Assembly: GCF_019429625.1 (NCBI RefSeq)
Contig: NZ_JAHXRW010000001.1
Span: 62,001 to 126,000 of the forward strand
DNA: 64,000 bases
Source: Celeribacter sp. PS-C1
GTDB lineage: Bacteria > Pseudomonadota > Alphaproteobacteria > Rhodobacterales > Rhodobacteraceae
Direction of reading: 5' to 3'
Shown in pieces: positions 27,506-35,683 of this stretch (positions within the stretch are counted from its first letter, which is position 1; every line of letters starts with the position of its first letter). Under the pieces are notes generated by a model, which was not told the origin of the DNA, made no database searches, and saw nothing but the letters and a program-made list of their open reading frames with translations. Both the position numbers and the translations under genes were made by a program.

Positions 27506-28443
27506 TGAAAGACCTGCAAACCATCGACCTTAGCGCCCGCATTGGTGCGCTGACCCTCAAGAATCCGATCATGCCCGCCTCTGGCACCTTCTCCGAAGAT
27601 TTGGCAGATGTGTTCGACCTCGATGTCTTGGGTGCGCATGTGCTCAAAACCATCATGCATGGCACGCGCGCGGGCAACCCGACTCCGCGGGTGTGCGATA
27701 TTCAGTCGGGCATGATCAACGCCATCGGCATTCCCTCCAAAGGCATCGACTATTTCCGCGATGAAATGCTGCCCTATTGGTCAGAGTTCAAAGCCCCGCT
27801 CGTGGTGTCGATTTCTGCGCATTCCTACGATGAATTCGCCCGACTTTGTCGTGAAGTCAGCTTGCCCGGCGTGACTGCGATCGAGGCGAATATCTCCTGC
27901 CCGAACATCGAGGCGGACGGCAACGCCTTCGCCATGCGGCCCGACACAACGCAAGAGATCGTGACGCGTCTGCGCACCGAAACCGATCTGCCGCTTTGGG
28001 CCAAACTCACGCCGAACACCGGCGAACCCGTCGAGGTGGCCCGCGCCGCGGAAGAGGCGGGGGCCGATGCTTTGGTCGTGGCCAACACCATGCTGGGCAT
28101 GTCCATCGACGTCGACAGCCGCCGCCCACGTCTTGGCAATGTCATGGGCGGCATGTCCGGTCCGGCGATCAAACCCATTGCGCTGCGGATGACCTATCAA
28201 TGCGCCCGCGCCTGCGACATTCCGGTGATCGGCTGCGGCGGAATCTCGACGCTAAACGATGTGCTCGAATTCCTCATCGCCGGGGCGCAGGCGGTTCAGG
28301 TCGGCACGGCAACCTTCCAATCGCCCACGGTCATGGCGCGCCTGATCGCGGAGTTGGAAGGTTGGATGACGACGCAGGAGATCACCTCGCTCGAAGAAGT
28401 CATCGGCTCCATCGAAGGCTCTGAGGCCGGGGTGTTCGAATGA
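27505..28443 (+). CDS. pyrD: Dihydroorotate dehydrogenase, class 1B catalytic subunit
   Basis: 312 residues from the ATG at 27505. FMN TIM barrel interconverting dihydroorotate and orotate. The catalytic loop reads ANISCPN with Cys132 as the base; class 2 enzymes have Ser at this position, so this is class 1, and the adjacent pyrK makes it class 1B. NPIMPASGTF near the start and GCGGISTLNDVLEFLIAGAQ near the end bind FMN. NAD-linked enzymes of this class can run toward orotate reduction during orotate catabolism. It overlaps the amidohydrolase by four bases. Confidence 0.9.
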   Translation: MKDLQTIDLSARIGALTLKNPIMPASGTFSEDLADVFDLDVLGAHVLKTIMHGTRAGNPTPRVCDIQSGMINAIGIPSKGIDYFRDEMLPYWSEFKAPLVVSISAHSYDEFARLCREVSLPGVTAIEANISCPNIEADGNAFAMRPDTTQEIVTRLRTETDLPLWAKLTPNTGEPVEVARAAEEAGADALVVANTMLGMSIDVDSRRPRLGNVMGGMSGPAIKPIALRMTYQCARACDIPVIGCGGISTLNDVLEFLIAGAQAVQVGTATFQSPTVMARLIAELEGWMTTQEITSLEEVIGSIEGSEAGVFE

Positions 28444-29720
28444 AACATCACCGCTCAGAAACCACCAGCACAGCGGACCTGTCCGCCAAGGCCGCCGAAC
28501 TGTTTGAGGACATCCGCGCCCTCTCACGCGATGCGGCGGGCGTTAGTCGTCCCGCCTTTTCCGAAATCGAGACCGAGACACTCGACTATCTCGCCAAACA
28601 GGCGCGTGCCGAAGGGATCTGTGTCGAAGAAGACGCCGGACGAAACCTCTTGTTCTATTTGCCGCAACACGCCTCGGCCAAACGGTTCACCGTCATCGGA
28701 AGCCATGTGGACTCGGTTCCGATGGGCGGCAATTACGACGGGCTTGCGGGGGTCATCGCCGGGCTGATGGTCCTGATCGCCGCCCGCCGTGGCCTGCGCG
28801 ATCTGTCCCGACCGGTCAGGGTTCTGGCCATGCGCGGTGAGGAAAGTGCTTGGTTCGGCGCCTGCTATCTTGGCTCCAAAATGCTGACGGGCAGCTTGCC
28901 CGAGGGAGAGTTCAACGCCGCACACAAAGGCGATGGTCGGACATTGGGCGCCCATTTGCAGGCCCTCGGCATCAACACCGCGCCGATTGAGGCGCAGGAG
29001 CCGATCTGTGATTTGTCCCAGATCGAAGCCTATCTAGAGCTTCATATCGAACAGGGCCCGCTTCTCGTCGAGCGCAATATTCCCGCCGCCGTGGTCACCG
29101 GCATTCGCGGCAATTTCCGCTATCGAGACAGCCGCTGTATCGGGCAGGCCGGGCATTCCGGCGCTGTACCGCGCGCCTATCGCCACGACCCGGTTCTGGC
29201 CTTTGCCGAACTGATGCACCGGCTCGACGGCACATGGCAGCACCTGCTCAACACCGGCAAGGATCTCGTGCTGACCTCCGGTGTGGTCGGCACCGATCCG
29301 GCGCGCCATGCGATTGCCCGCATTCCCGACGAGATTGCCTTTACCCTCGACATTCGTTCGCAAGACGCCGGAACGCTCGACCAGATGCGCAGCTACCTGA
29401 AAGGCGAAATGGCGGATATCGCGCGCTCCCGTGGCGTTCGCTTTGAACTTGGGGCCGAGGTCGCGGTTGCGCCCGCCTTGATGGATGCCGATCTGGTTCA
29501 GGGGCTGGAAGCGGCCATGGCAGAGGTCACTGGCGAAGCATTTTCGATGGCCTCCGGTGGCGGCCATGATGCGGCGGTCTTTGCCCAAGCCGGCGTGCCC
29601 GCTGGCATGGTTTTTGTCCGCAATCGCAATGGCTCTCACAATCCAGAGGAAGCAATGGAAATCGCCGATTTCATGGTGGGCGTCGATATCCTTTCCACCT
29701 ATATGGAGGCGGCATCATGA
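28440..29720 (+). CDS. M20-family Zn-dependent amidohydrolase (N-carbamoyl-amino-acid/ureido hydrolase type)
   Basis: 426 residues. Metal-binding residues of the AllC/HyuC/beta-ureidopropionase group are all visible: His89 (GSHVDS), Asp100 (NYDGLAG), Glu134-Glu135 (RGEESAWF), His202 (LHIEQGP) and His400 (GSHNPEEAM). These enzymes split a carbamoyl group from N-carbamoyl amino acids or allantoate, releasing CO2 and ammonia. Between pyrD and pyrE, a natural substrate would be N-carbamoyl-aspartate (ureidosuccinate), which would yield aspartate. That step is inferred from context; N-carbamoyl-beta-alanine or allantoate are alternatives. Four-base overlaps join it to both neighbours. Confidence 0.85.
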   Translation: MKHHRSETTSTADLSAKAAELFEDIRALSRDAAGVSRPAFSEIETETLDYLAKQARAEGICVEEDAGRNLLFYLPQHASAKRFTVIGSHVDSVPMGGNYDGLAGVIAGLMVLIAARRGLRDLSRPVRVLAMRGEESAWFGACYLGSKMLTGSLPEGEFNAAHKGDGRTLGAHLQALGINTAPIEAQEPICDLSQIEAYLELHIEQGPLLVERNIPAAVVTGIRGNFRYRDSRCIGQAGHSGAVPRAYRHDPVLAFAELMHRLDGTWQHLLNTGKDLVLTSGVVGTDPARHAIARIPDEIAFTLDIRSQDAGTLDQMRSYLKGEMADIARSRGVRFELGAEVAVAPALMDADLVQGLEAAMAEVTGEAFSMASGGGHDAAVFAQAGVPAGMVFVRNRNGSHNPEEAMEIADFMVGVDILSTYMEAAS

Positions 29721-30439
29721 AGGAGCCTCGCGCTATGCCCCAGACCATGCCACTCAGCCCCGAGACCCGCGCCGATTTCGCCCGCCGCACAGCGCTTGCG
29801 TTGCTCGACATTCACGCCGTCGAAGTGGCCGAAACGCGCCCCTTCATCCTCTCCTCCGGGATCGCCAGCCCGGTCTATATCAACGTGCGCAAGGTGATCT
29901 CCGTCCCGGCGGTGCGCGAAAAGCTTATGGGGTTTGCCTCCGAAGTGATCGACGCCGAAATCGGGCGCGCTGATCTGGACGCCATCGCAGGTGCGGAAAC
30001 CGCTGGCATCCCTTTTGCCGCGTGGATCGCCGCGGAGACCGGCCTGCCGATGCAATATGTCCGCAAACGTGCGCAGGGTTTCGGCCCAGAGGCGCATATC
30101 GAGGGCCTGTGGGAGCCCGGCCAGCGCGTGCTGCTGGTCGAGGATTTGACCACCGATGGCGCCTCTAAACTCCGTTTCTGCGAGGCCCTGCGAGCGGCGG
30201 GTCTCGTGGTCCAGGATGTGTTCATGCTGTTCCAGTATGACATCTTCCCGGAGACCCGAAGCGCGATGGAACGCGCGGGTATTCGGCTTAATGCCTTGGC
30301 GACGTGGAAGGACATTCTCGACGTTGCCCGGACGCACGACCGCTTTACCGCCGAGCAGCGCGACACCATCGCCGCGTTTCTCGACGCCCCTCTGGACTGG
30401 TCTGCCGCCCATGGTGGCGCGCGCAGCCTGACATTCTAA
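29717..30439 (+). CDS. pyrE: Orotate phosphoribosyltransferase
   Basis: 240 residues from the ATG at 29717 (ATGA overlap); Met7 or Met11 are alternative starts. PyrE couples orotate to PRPP to give OMP, the entry to UMP. The core shows FILSSGIASPVYINVRKV, GAETAGIPFAAWIA, YVRKRAQGFG and the PRPP loop VLLVEDLTTDGASK, a form also seen in other roseobacter PyrE proteins. Having pyrE in an importer operon suggests that imported orotate is salvaged directly into nucleotides. Whether this is the only pyrE of the genome cannot be seen from this window. Confidence 0.9.
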   Translation: MKEPRAMPQTMPLSPETRADFARRTALALLDIHAVEVAETRPFILSSGIASPVYINVRKVISVPAVREKLMGFASEVIDAEIGRADLDAIAGAETAGIPFAAWIAAETGLPMQYVRKRAQGFGPEAHIEGLWEPGQRVLLVEDLTTDGASKLRFCEALRAAGLVVQDVFMLFQYDIFPETRSAMERAGIRLNALATWKDILDVARTHDRFTAEQRDTIAAFLDAPLDWSAAHGGARSLTF

Positions 30440-30462
30440 CCTCTGTTTTTAAGGAGACAGCC

Positions 30463-30780
30463 ATGTTCACCTTCCTTCTCGATCTGACCCAAGAAAAAGG
30501 TCGCGGCATCCACGCCTACTCCGCCGTCGCAAAAGCGGCATTCGAACGCGCTGTGACGGAACCCGATCATACCGCCGCGTTCTATTTCCTCGCGACAAGC
30601 GCGGAGAATTTCGTCGATCTACACGAACGTCAGCCGCTCTCGAGCGAAGAGCTCGAGCGGAATTTCGACATGTTTCAAGCGGATGTCGAAGCCTTTGAGG
30701 GTGCCGCAGAAGAGAGCGCGGAAAAGCGTCTCGCCGTTCTCAATGAGATCGTAAAAGCCCGGATCGAACAGACCCGCTGA
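30463..30780 (+). CDS. Small cytoplasmic protein of unknown function, last gene of the pyrimidine operon
   Basis: 105 residues, ATG at 30463 with AAGGAG seven bases upstream. No signal peptide or membrane segment; the sequence looks fully helical (for example AKAAFERAV, SSEELERNFDMFQAD, EKRLAVLNEIVKARIEQ) with an acidic centre. I do not recognise a family. Tight spacing after pyrE (23 bases) and the stem-loop after it place it as the end of the TRAP/pyrimidine operon, so it may regulate or accompany one of these enzymes. Confidence 0.72.
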   Translation: MFTFLLDLTQEKGRGIHAYSAVAKAAFERAVTEPDHTAAFYFLATSAENFVDLHERQPLSSEELERNFDMFQADVEAFEGAAEESAEKRLAVLNEIVKARIEQTR

Positions 30781-30791
30781 CACACACAACG

Positions 30792-30823
30792 CCTGCCGCC
30801 GCTTCTTACGAAAGGGCGGCAGG
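30792..30823. terminator. Stem-loop after the pyrimidine operon
   Basis: Perfect 9-base arms CCTGCCGCC (30792-30800) and GGCGGCAGG (30815-30823), loop 14 bases. It sits between converging genes and has no T-run, so it is probably a weak bidirectional terminator. Confidence 0.5.
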
Positions 30824-30842
30824 TGTAAGGCGAACTGCGTGC

Positions 30843-31874
30843 TCAGTCCTGATGCTCAAGACCGGGAGGCGGCGCGCAGCTTTCGCGCTCGATCAGTTCC
30901 GTGGGCATGATCTCCGTCTGCACATCGAACTTAGATGCCTTCATCAAGCCCACCAAAATCTCGGCCGCGCGCGACCCAATGCTCGCGCGCTTCTGACGAA
31001 TGGTGGTCAGAGGCGGCAAAGCGTAGGCCGCGATTTCGATATTGTCGAAGCCAACGATGGAGATGTCTTGCGGCACCCGAAGCCCGCCGCGCACCAGCGC
31101 CTGAAGAAGACCGAGCGCCATTTCATCGTTGTCACAAAACACGGCTGTCGGACGATCCGAAAGGGCCAAAAGCGACACGCCCGCATCGTGACCCGATTTC
31201 AGCTTAAAATCCCCCTCGAAGCGCGCCACAAGGTCAACTCCCTCCGCGCGCATCGCGGCCTCGACGCCTTTGGAGCGGGACTTTGTCAAAGTATTCGCAC
31301 TCGGTCCGGAAAGATGCGCAATCTTGCGATGACCCAGCTCGATAAGATGCGAGATCGCGAGCGCCGCGCCGCCCTCGTTGTCGGCAAGCACGCGCGGGGC
31401 ATCGAGACCCTCGACCCATTCACAGGCCTGCACGACCGGCGGGCAGCCATGATGCTTGAACAACCCCGCGTCCAGACTGCCATCGAGAACAATCACCCCG
31501 TCAGCATGAGAGCGGGTGAGATAGGGGGCGATCGCGGAGAGATCGGGCGGTCCATCGCCAGCCTGCGTGTCCAGAACAAGAAGGTTAATGCCCTCTTGCC
31601 GCAATGCCGATGAAATGCCCGAGAGAATTTCCGAAAAGAACGGATTGGCCAATTTGGGCACCAACGCGAGCACCGCACCAACCTGTTGTTGGCGCAGATT
31701 GCGAGCCGTCAAATTGACCGTATACCCGGTTTCCGCGACCGCCTGCTCAACGGCTTTTCGTGTGCGTTCCGAAACGATGGACGGATTCGACAGAACCCGG
31801 CTGACCGTTGCGGTCGAAACGCCCGCCCGTTTGGCGACGTCTTGGATACGCGGTGTTTTCTGGTGTTCGTTCAA
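30843..31874 (-). CDS. LacI-family transcriptional regulator
   Basis: 343 residues from a TTG at 31874 with GGAGG eleven bases upstream. The N-terminal helix-turn-helix is RIQDVAKRAGVSTATVSRVL with the hinge LTARNLRQQQ; the rest is a periplasmic-binding-protein-like sugar sensor (GFDNIEIAAYALPPLTTIRQ near the end). It is divergent from an isomerase-oxidoreductase-ABC importer operon, and a LacI-type half-palindrome lies in the gap, so it most likely represses that operon until its sugar or a metabolite is present. Confidence 0.92.
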   Translation of the reverse strand: MNEHQKTPRIQDVAKRAGVSTATVSRVLSNPSIVSERTRKAVEQAVAETGYTVNLTARNLRQQQVGAVLALVPKLANPFFSEILSGISSALRQEGINLLVLDTQAGDGPPDLSAIAPYLTRSHADGVIVLDGSLDAGLFKHHGCPPVVQACEWVEGLDAPRVLADNEGGAALAISHLIELGHRKIAHLSGPSANTLTKSRSKGVEAAMRAEGVDLVARFEGDFKLKSGHDAGVSLLALSDRPTAVFCDNDEMALGLLQALVRGGLRVPQDISIVGFDNIEIAAYALPPLTTIRQKRASIGSRAAEILVGLMKASKFDVQTEIMPTELIERESCAPPPGLEHQD

Positions 31875-31954
31875 CGTTCTTGGCCCTCCACAGCTCTTTC
31901 AGCCTAGTGTCATTTTCGGGCCTTGAAAACCTTTACATATTGTGTGAGGTTAAA

Positions 31955-31968
31955 TGAAACCGATTACA
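31955..31968. promoter_or_regulatory. Candidate LacI-type operator
   Basis: TGAAACCGATTACA, an imperfect palindrome with a central CG, the usual form of LacI-family operators (TGAAACCGGTTTCA type). It lies 25 bases before the isomerase start. A further inverted repeat AACCT/AGGTT occurs at 31928-31932 and 31947-31951. Confidence 0.5.
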
Positions 31969-31992
31969 TTGATGGAATCGGCGGGAGGAACT

Positions 31993-33051
31993 ATGCAGAC
32001 CATGAAAGGGCCAGGACTGTTTCTGGCGCAATTCGTCGGCGACACGCCGCCGTTTGATACATTCGACGCGATCTCAAAGTGGGCGGCCGACTGTGGCTAT
32101 GAGGGCGTGCAGGTGCCGAGCGGCGCCGACACCCTCATTGATCTCGACAAAGCCGCGACCTCAAAAGACTACTGCGACGCCTTGAAAGGCCGCGCGGCGG
32201 ACCAAGGCATCACCATCACGGAACTGTCCGCCCACACGCAGGGCCAGTTGGTCGCCGTGCATCCGGCCTACGACCTCGCCTTTGACGGCTTTGCCCCCGC
32301 CTCCCTGCGCGGCAATCCGAAAGCCCGTCAGGCTTGGGCCGTCGATCAGGTAAAAAAGACCATCGACGCCTCAGCCAATCTCAGCCTCGACCGAATGGCC
32401 GCCTTTTCCGGCGCTCTGGCTTGGCCGTATTTATACCCTTGGCCCCAGCGCCCTGCTGGATTGATCGAGGCAGCCTTTGACGAATTGGCAGCCCGCTGGC
32501 GACCTCTACTGGATCATGCCGCAGAAAAAGGCGTGAAGATTTGCTACGAAATCCATCCCGGTGAGGACCTGCATGATGGCGTGACGTTCGAGATGTTTCT
32601 CGACCGCCTGGATCAGCATTCCGCCGCGATGATGCTCTACGATCCCTCGCACTATGTGCTGCAGCAGCTCGACTATCTTGATCACCTCGACATCTACGCC
32701 GACCGGATCGGCATGTTCCATGTGAAAGACGCCGAGTTCAACCCGACCGGGCGCCAAGGGGTCTATGGCGGATATCAAGGCTGGACCGACCGCGCCGGAC
32801 GTTTCCGCAGTCCGGGTGACGGTCAGGTCGATTTCAAAGCGATCTTTTCCAAACTCACCGCGATGGGTTTCGACGGCTGGGCCGTTGTCGAGTGGGAATG
32901 CGCGCTGAAGCACCCCGAAGACGGTGCCCGCGAAGGTGCACAATTCGTCCGCGACCACATCATTCGCGTCACGGAACATGCGTTTGACGACTTTGCAGCG
33001 GCGGGCACGGATGCGGCGGCCAATCGCAAAATGCTTGGGCTGGAGGGCTGA
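31993..33051 (+). CDS. Sugar phosphate isomerase/epimerase (xylose isomerase-like TIM barrel)
   Basis: 352 residues; the ATG at 31993 follows GGGAGG. The AP_endonuc_2/IolE-type barrel is seen in YEGVQVPSG, ITELSAHTQGQLVAVHPAY, KICYEIHPGEDLHDG (metal-binding Glu), LYDPSHYVLQQ (Asp, His), IGMFHVKDAEF (His, Asp) and GWAVVEWECA (final Glu). These supply the metal site of isomerases and epimerases of this superfamily. In an operon with a Gfo/Idh/MocA dehydrogenase, it probably isomerises an oxidised sugar or inositol derivative. The exact substrate is not known. Confidence 0.87.
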   Translation: MQTMKGPGLFLAQFVGDTPPFDTFDAISKWAADCGYEGVQVPSGADTLIDLDKAATSKDYCDALKGRAADQGITITELSAHTQGQLVAVHPAYDLAFDGFAPASLRGNPKARQAWAVDQVKKTIDASANLSLDRMAAFSGALAWPYLYPWPQRPAGLIEAAFDELAARWRPLLDHAAEKGVKICYEIHPGEDLHDGVTFEMFLDRLDQHSAAMMLYDPSHYVLQQLDYLDHLDIYADRIGMFHVKDAEFNPTGRQGVYGGYQGWTDRAGRFRSPGDGQVDFKAIFSKLTAMGFDGWAVVEWECALKHPEDGAREGAQFVRDHIIRVTEHAFDDFAAAGTDAAANRKMLGLEG

Positions 33052-33053
33052 TC

Positions 33054-34184
33054 ATGGACCGTCATATTCCAATCCGTCTCGGCATGGTCGGCGGCGGGAT
33101 CGGTGCAATGATCGGCGAGGTGCACCGCATTGCCGCCCGCCTCGACAACAGCTTTGATCTGATCGCGGGCGCGCTGTCTTCGACGCCTGAGAAGGCCGAA
33201 GAGAGCGCCGCCAAAATCGGCATCGCCCCGGAACGCACCTATTCGGATTTCACCGAGATGGCCCGCGCGGAAGCGGCGCGCACCGATGGCATCGAAGCTG
33301 TGTCGATCTGCACGCCCAACCACCTGCATTTCCCAGCGGCCAAAGCCTTTCTGGAGCAGGGCATTCACGTCATTTGCGACAAGCCGATGACCTCGACCCT
33401 AGAACAGGCGCTTGAGCTGGGCGAGATTGCCCGCAAGGCCGATGCGCTGTTTGTCCTCACGCACAACTACTCCGCCTATCCGCAACTGCGTCTGGCGCGG
33501 GAGTTGGTTCAGTCCGGCGCACTTGGCCCGATCCGTCTTGTGCAGGTCGAATATGCGCAGGATTGGCTTGCGGAGCCGACCGAAAGCAAACAGGCCGATT
33601 GGCGCACCGATCCGGCGCGCGCCGGAGCCGGTGGCTCGATCGGTGACATCGGCACCCACGCGTTCCAACTTGCCCGCTTTGTCAGCGGCCAGCGCCCCGC
33701 ACAAATTGCGGCCGATTTGACCAGCTTCGTCCCCGGTCGGCGCGTGGATGACAATGCGCATGTGATGATGCGCTACGCCTCTGGCGCCAAGGGTACGCTT
33801 TGGTGCTCACAGGTTGCGCCGGGCACGGAAAACGGTCTGAAACTGCGCATCTACGGGGAAAAAGCCGGGATCGAATGGTCGCATGAAACGCCCGAAACCC
33901 TCTGGTTCACGGCACTCGGCGAGCCCGCACGCAAGCTGCGCCGTGGCGGCCCCGAAGGCACAATGATCGGCAGTCGCGTTCCCGCGGGTCACCCGGAAGG
34001 CTACCTCGAAGGCTTCGCCACGCTTTATGGCGAGGCGGCGGATGCGATCCGGGCCTATCAAGCCGGTCAAGCTATCGAAACGCTTTTGCCCGGCATCAAG
34101 GACGGCATCGAAGGCCTACGTTTCATTGACGCCTGCCTGCGCTCCAACGCCAAGGACGCGGCATGGGTGGAGCTTATGCCATGA
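33054..34184 (+). CDS. Gfo/Idh/MocA-family NAD(P)-dependent oxidoreductase
   Basis: 376 residues. The Rossmann motif is LGMVGGGIGAMIG (about residues 9-21); the family EKP motif appears as CDKPMTSTLEQA, and the C-terminal catalytic domain contains GGSIGDIGTHAFQLARF with the conserved Asp and His. Such enzymes oxidise or reduce sugars, inositols or their derivatives. It lies two bases after the isomerase and overlaps the ABC ATPase gene by four, so all are in one operon under the LacI-type regulator. Substrate not deducible. Confidence 0.9.
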   Translation: MDRHIPIRLGMVGGGIGAMIGEVHRIAARLDNSFDLIAGALSSTPEKAEESAAKIGIAPERTYSDFTEMARAEAARTDGIEAVSICTPNHLHFPAAKAFLEQGIHVICDKPMTSTLEQALELGEIARKADALFVLTHNYSAYPQLRLARELVQSGALGPIRLVQVEYAQDWLAEPTESKQADWRTDPARAGAGGSIGDIGTHAFQLARFVSGQRPAQIAADLTSFVPGRRVDDNAHVMMRYASGAKGTLWCSQVAPGTENGLKLRIYGEKAGIEWSHETPETLWFTALGEPARKLRRGGPEGTMIGSRVPAGHPEGYLEGFATLYGEAADAIRAYQAGQAIETLLPGIKDGIEGLRFIDACLRSNAKDAAWVELMP

Positions 34185-35683
34185 CCTCGCCGATCCTTGC
34201 CCTCGAGGGGGTCTCCAAGTCCTTTGGGCCGATTGAAATTCTGCACAGCGTCGATTTTGCGCTCCGGCCCGGCGAAATCCACGCGTTGATCGGTGAGAAT
34301 GGCGCGGGCAAGTCGACGACGATGAAAATCATTGCCGGCTACCTCGATGCTTCCGGTGGCAAGGTGACCTGCGATGGTGCGCCCGCCACATTCACCTCAT
34401 CGCGCGAGGCCGAGGCCCGTGGCATCGTCATGATCCATCAGGAATTCAATCTCGCCGAACATCTGGGCGTGGATCAGAATATCTTTCTGGGCCGCGAGAT
34501 CAAAAAAGGCTGGCGTCTGGACCACGCAGCGATGCGCCAAAAGACGCAGGAGCTTTTGGATCAACTCAATTGCCGGATCGACCCGTCTCAGCCGGTGTCG
34601 AGCCTGTCCGTCCCCGACAAGCAAATGGTCGAGATCGCAAAGGCGCTGTCACGCGATTTGCGGGTTCTGATCATGGATGAGCCGACCGCCGTTCTGACCG
34701 AGCGCGAATGTGAAATCCTGTTCCAGCAGGTCGAGCGTTTGCGGGATCAAGGCGTCGCCATTCTCTACACCTCGCACAAGCTTTCCGAGGTCAAACGCAT
34801 CTGCGACCGCGTGTCGGTGCTGCGCGATGGGGCGATGGTAAAATCCGGTCCGGTTTCCGAGATCAGCGAAGACGAGATGGCGACCGCCATGGTCGGGCGT
34901 GAACTCACCGATCTGTATCCCGCCAAAGCCATACCGCAGGACAAGATCCTGCTTGAGGTCGAAAACCTGAGCGTGCCCGGCAAGGTCGACCATGCGAGCC
35001 TGCATCTGCGTCGAGGTGAAGTTCTCGGGATCGGCGGTCTGGTCGGGTCCGGGCGTACCGAGTTTGCCGAAGCCATCGCGGGCCTGCGCAAACGGTCGGG
35101 CCAAGTGAGACTGAACGGACAAGAGTTGCCAGCAGACGATGTGCGTGCCGCCATGAACGCCGGACTGGTCTATCTGACCGAAGACCGCAAAGGCGCGGGG
35201 CTTTTGCTTGAGAAAGGGCTGCGTGAAAACCTGACGCTGCCCTATCTGGAGCAATTCGGTCGCCCGTTGATCGACCGACACTCCGAAGAGGCCGCGCTTG
35301 AGAAAGCGATCGCTGATTTTGCCATTCGGGTGCCGTCGCCGGACATGCTGGTCGGCAATCTGTCTGGTGGGAACCAACAGAAACTTTTGCTCGCCAAGAC
35401 GCTTTTGAACGATCCGCAGGTCATCATCATCGACGAGCCGACCCGCGGCATCGACATCGGCACCAAACAACAGATTTACGACCTGATCGCCAAACTTGCC
35501 GCTGACGGCCATGCGATCATCGTCATTTCCTCGGAGATGCCAGAGCTCATCGGCCTCGCCTCGCGCGCGCTCGTTATGCACGCGGGCCATGTCGTCGGAG
35601 AGGTCGCAGGCGAGGAGGTCACAGAACAGAATATCGTCCGTCTTGCCATGGGCCTGACGGGTCACGGAGAGGATGCCGCATGA
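34181..35683 (+). CDS. Sugar ABC transporter ATP-binding protein (RbsA/MglA type)
   Basis: 500 residues from the ATG at 34181. Two fused ATPase domains, the CUT2 layout. The first has Walker A GENGAGKSTT, signature VSSLSVPDKQMVEIAKALSR and Walker B LIMDEPT; the second has a degenerate Walker A (GLVGSGRTEF), signature LSGGNQQKLLLAKTL and Walker B VIIIDEPTRGID. It powers import with the permease and binding protein encoded downstream. The start overlaps the oxidoreductase stop and the end overlaps the permease start, both by four bases. Confidence 0.95.
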   Translation: MTSPILALEGVSKSFGPIEILHSVDFALRPGEIHALIGENGAGKSTTMKIIAGYLDASGGKVTCDGAPATFTSSREAEARGIVMIHQEFNLAEHLGVDQNIFLGREIKKGWRLDHAAMRQKTQELLDQLNCRIDPSQPVSSLSVPDKQMVEIAKALSRDLRVLIMDEPTAVLTERECEILFQQVERLRDQGVAILYTSHKLSEVKRICDRVSVLRDGAMVKSGPVSEISEDEMATAMVGRELTDLYPAKAIPQDKILLEVENLSVPGKVDHASLHLRRGEVLGIGGLVGSGRTEFAEAIAGLRKRSGQVRLNGQELPADDVRAAMNAGLVYLTEDRKGAGLLLEKGLRENLTLPYLEQFGRPLIDRHSEEAALEKAIADFAIRVPSPDMLVGNLSGGNQQKLLLAKTLLNDPQVIIIDEPTRGIDIGTKQQIYDLIAKLAADGHAIIVISSEMPELIGLASRALVMHAGHVVGEVAGEEVTEQNIVRLAMGLTGHGEDAA

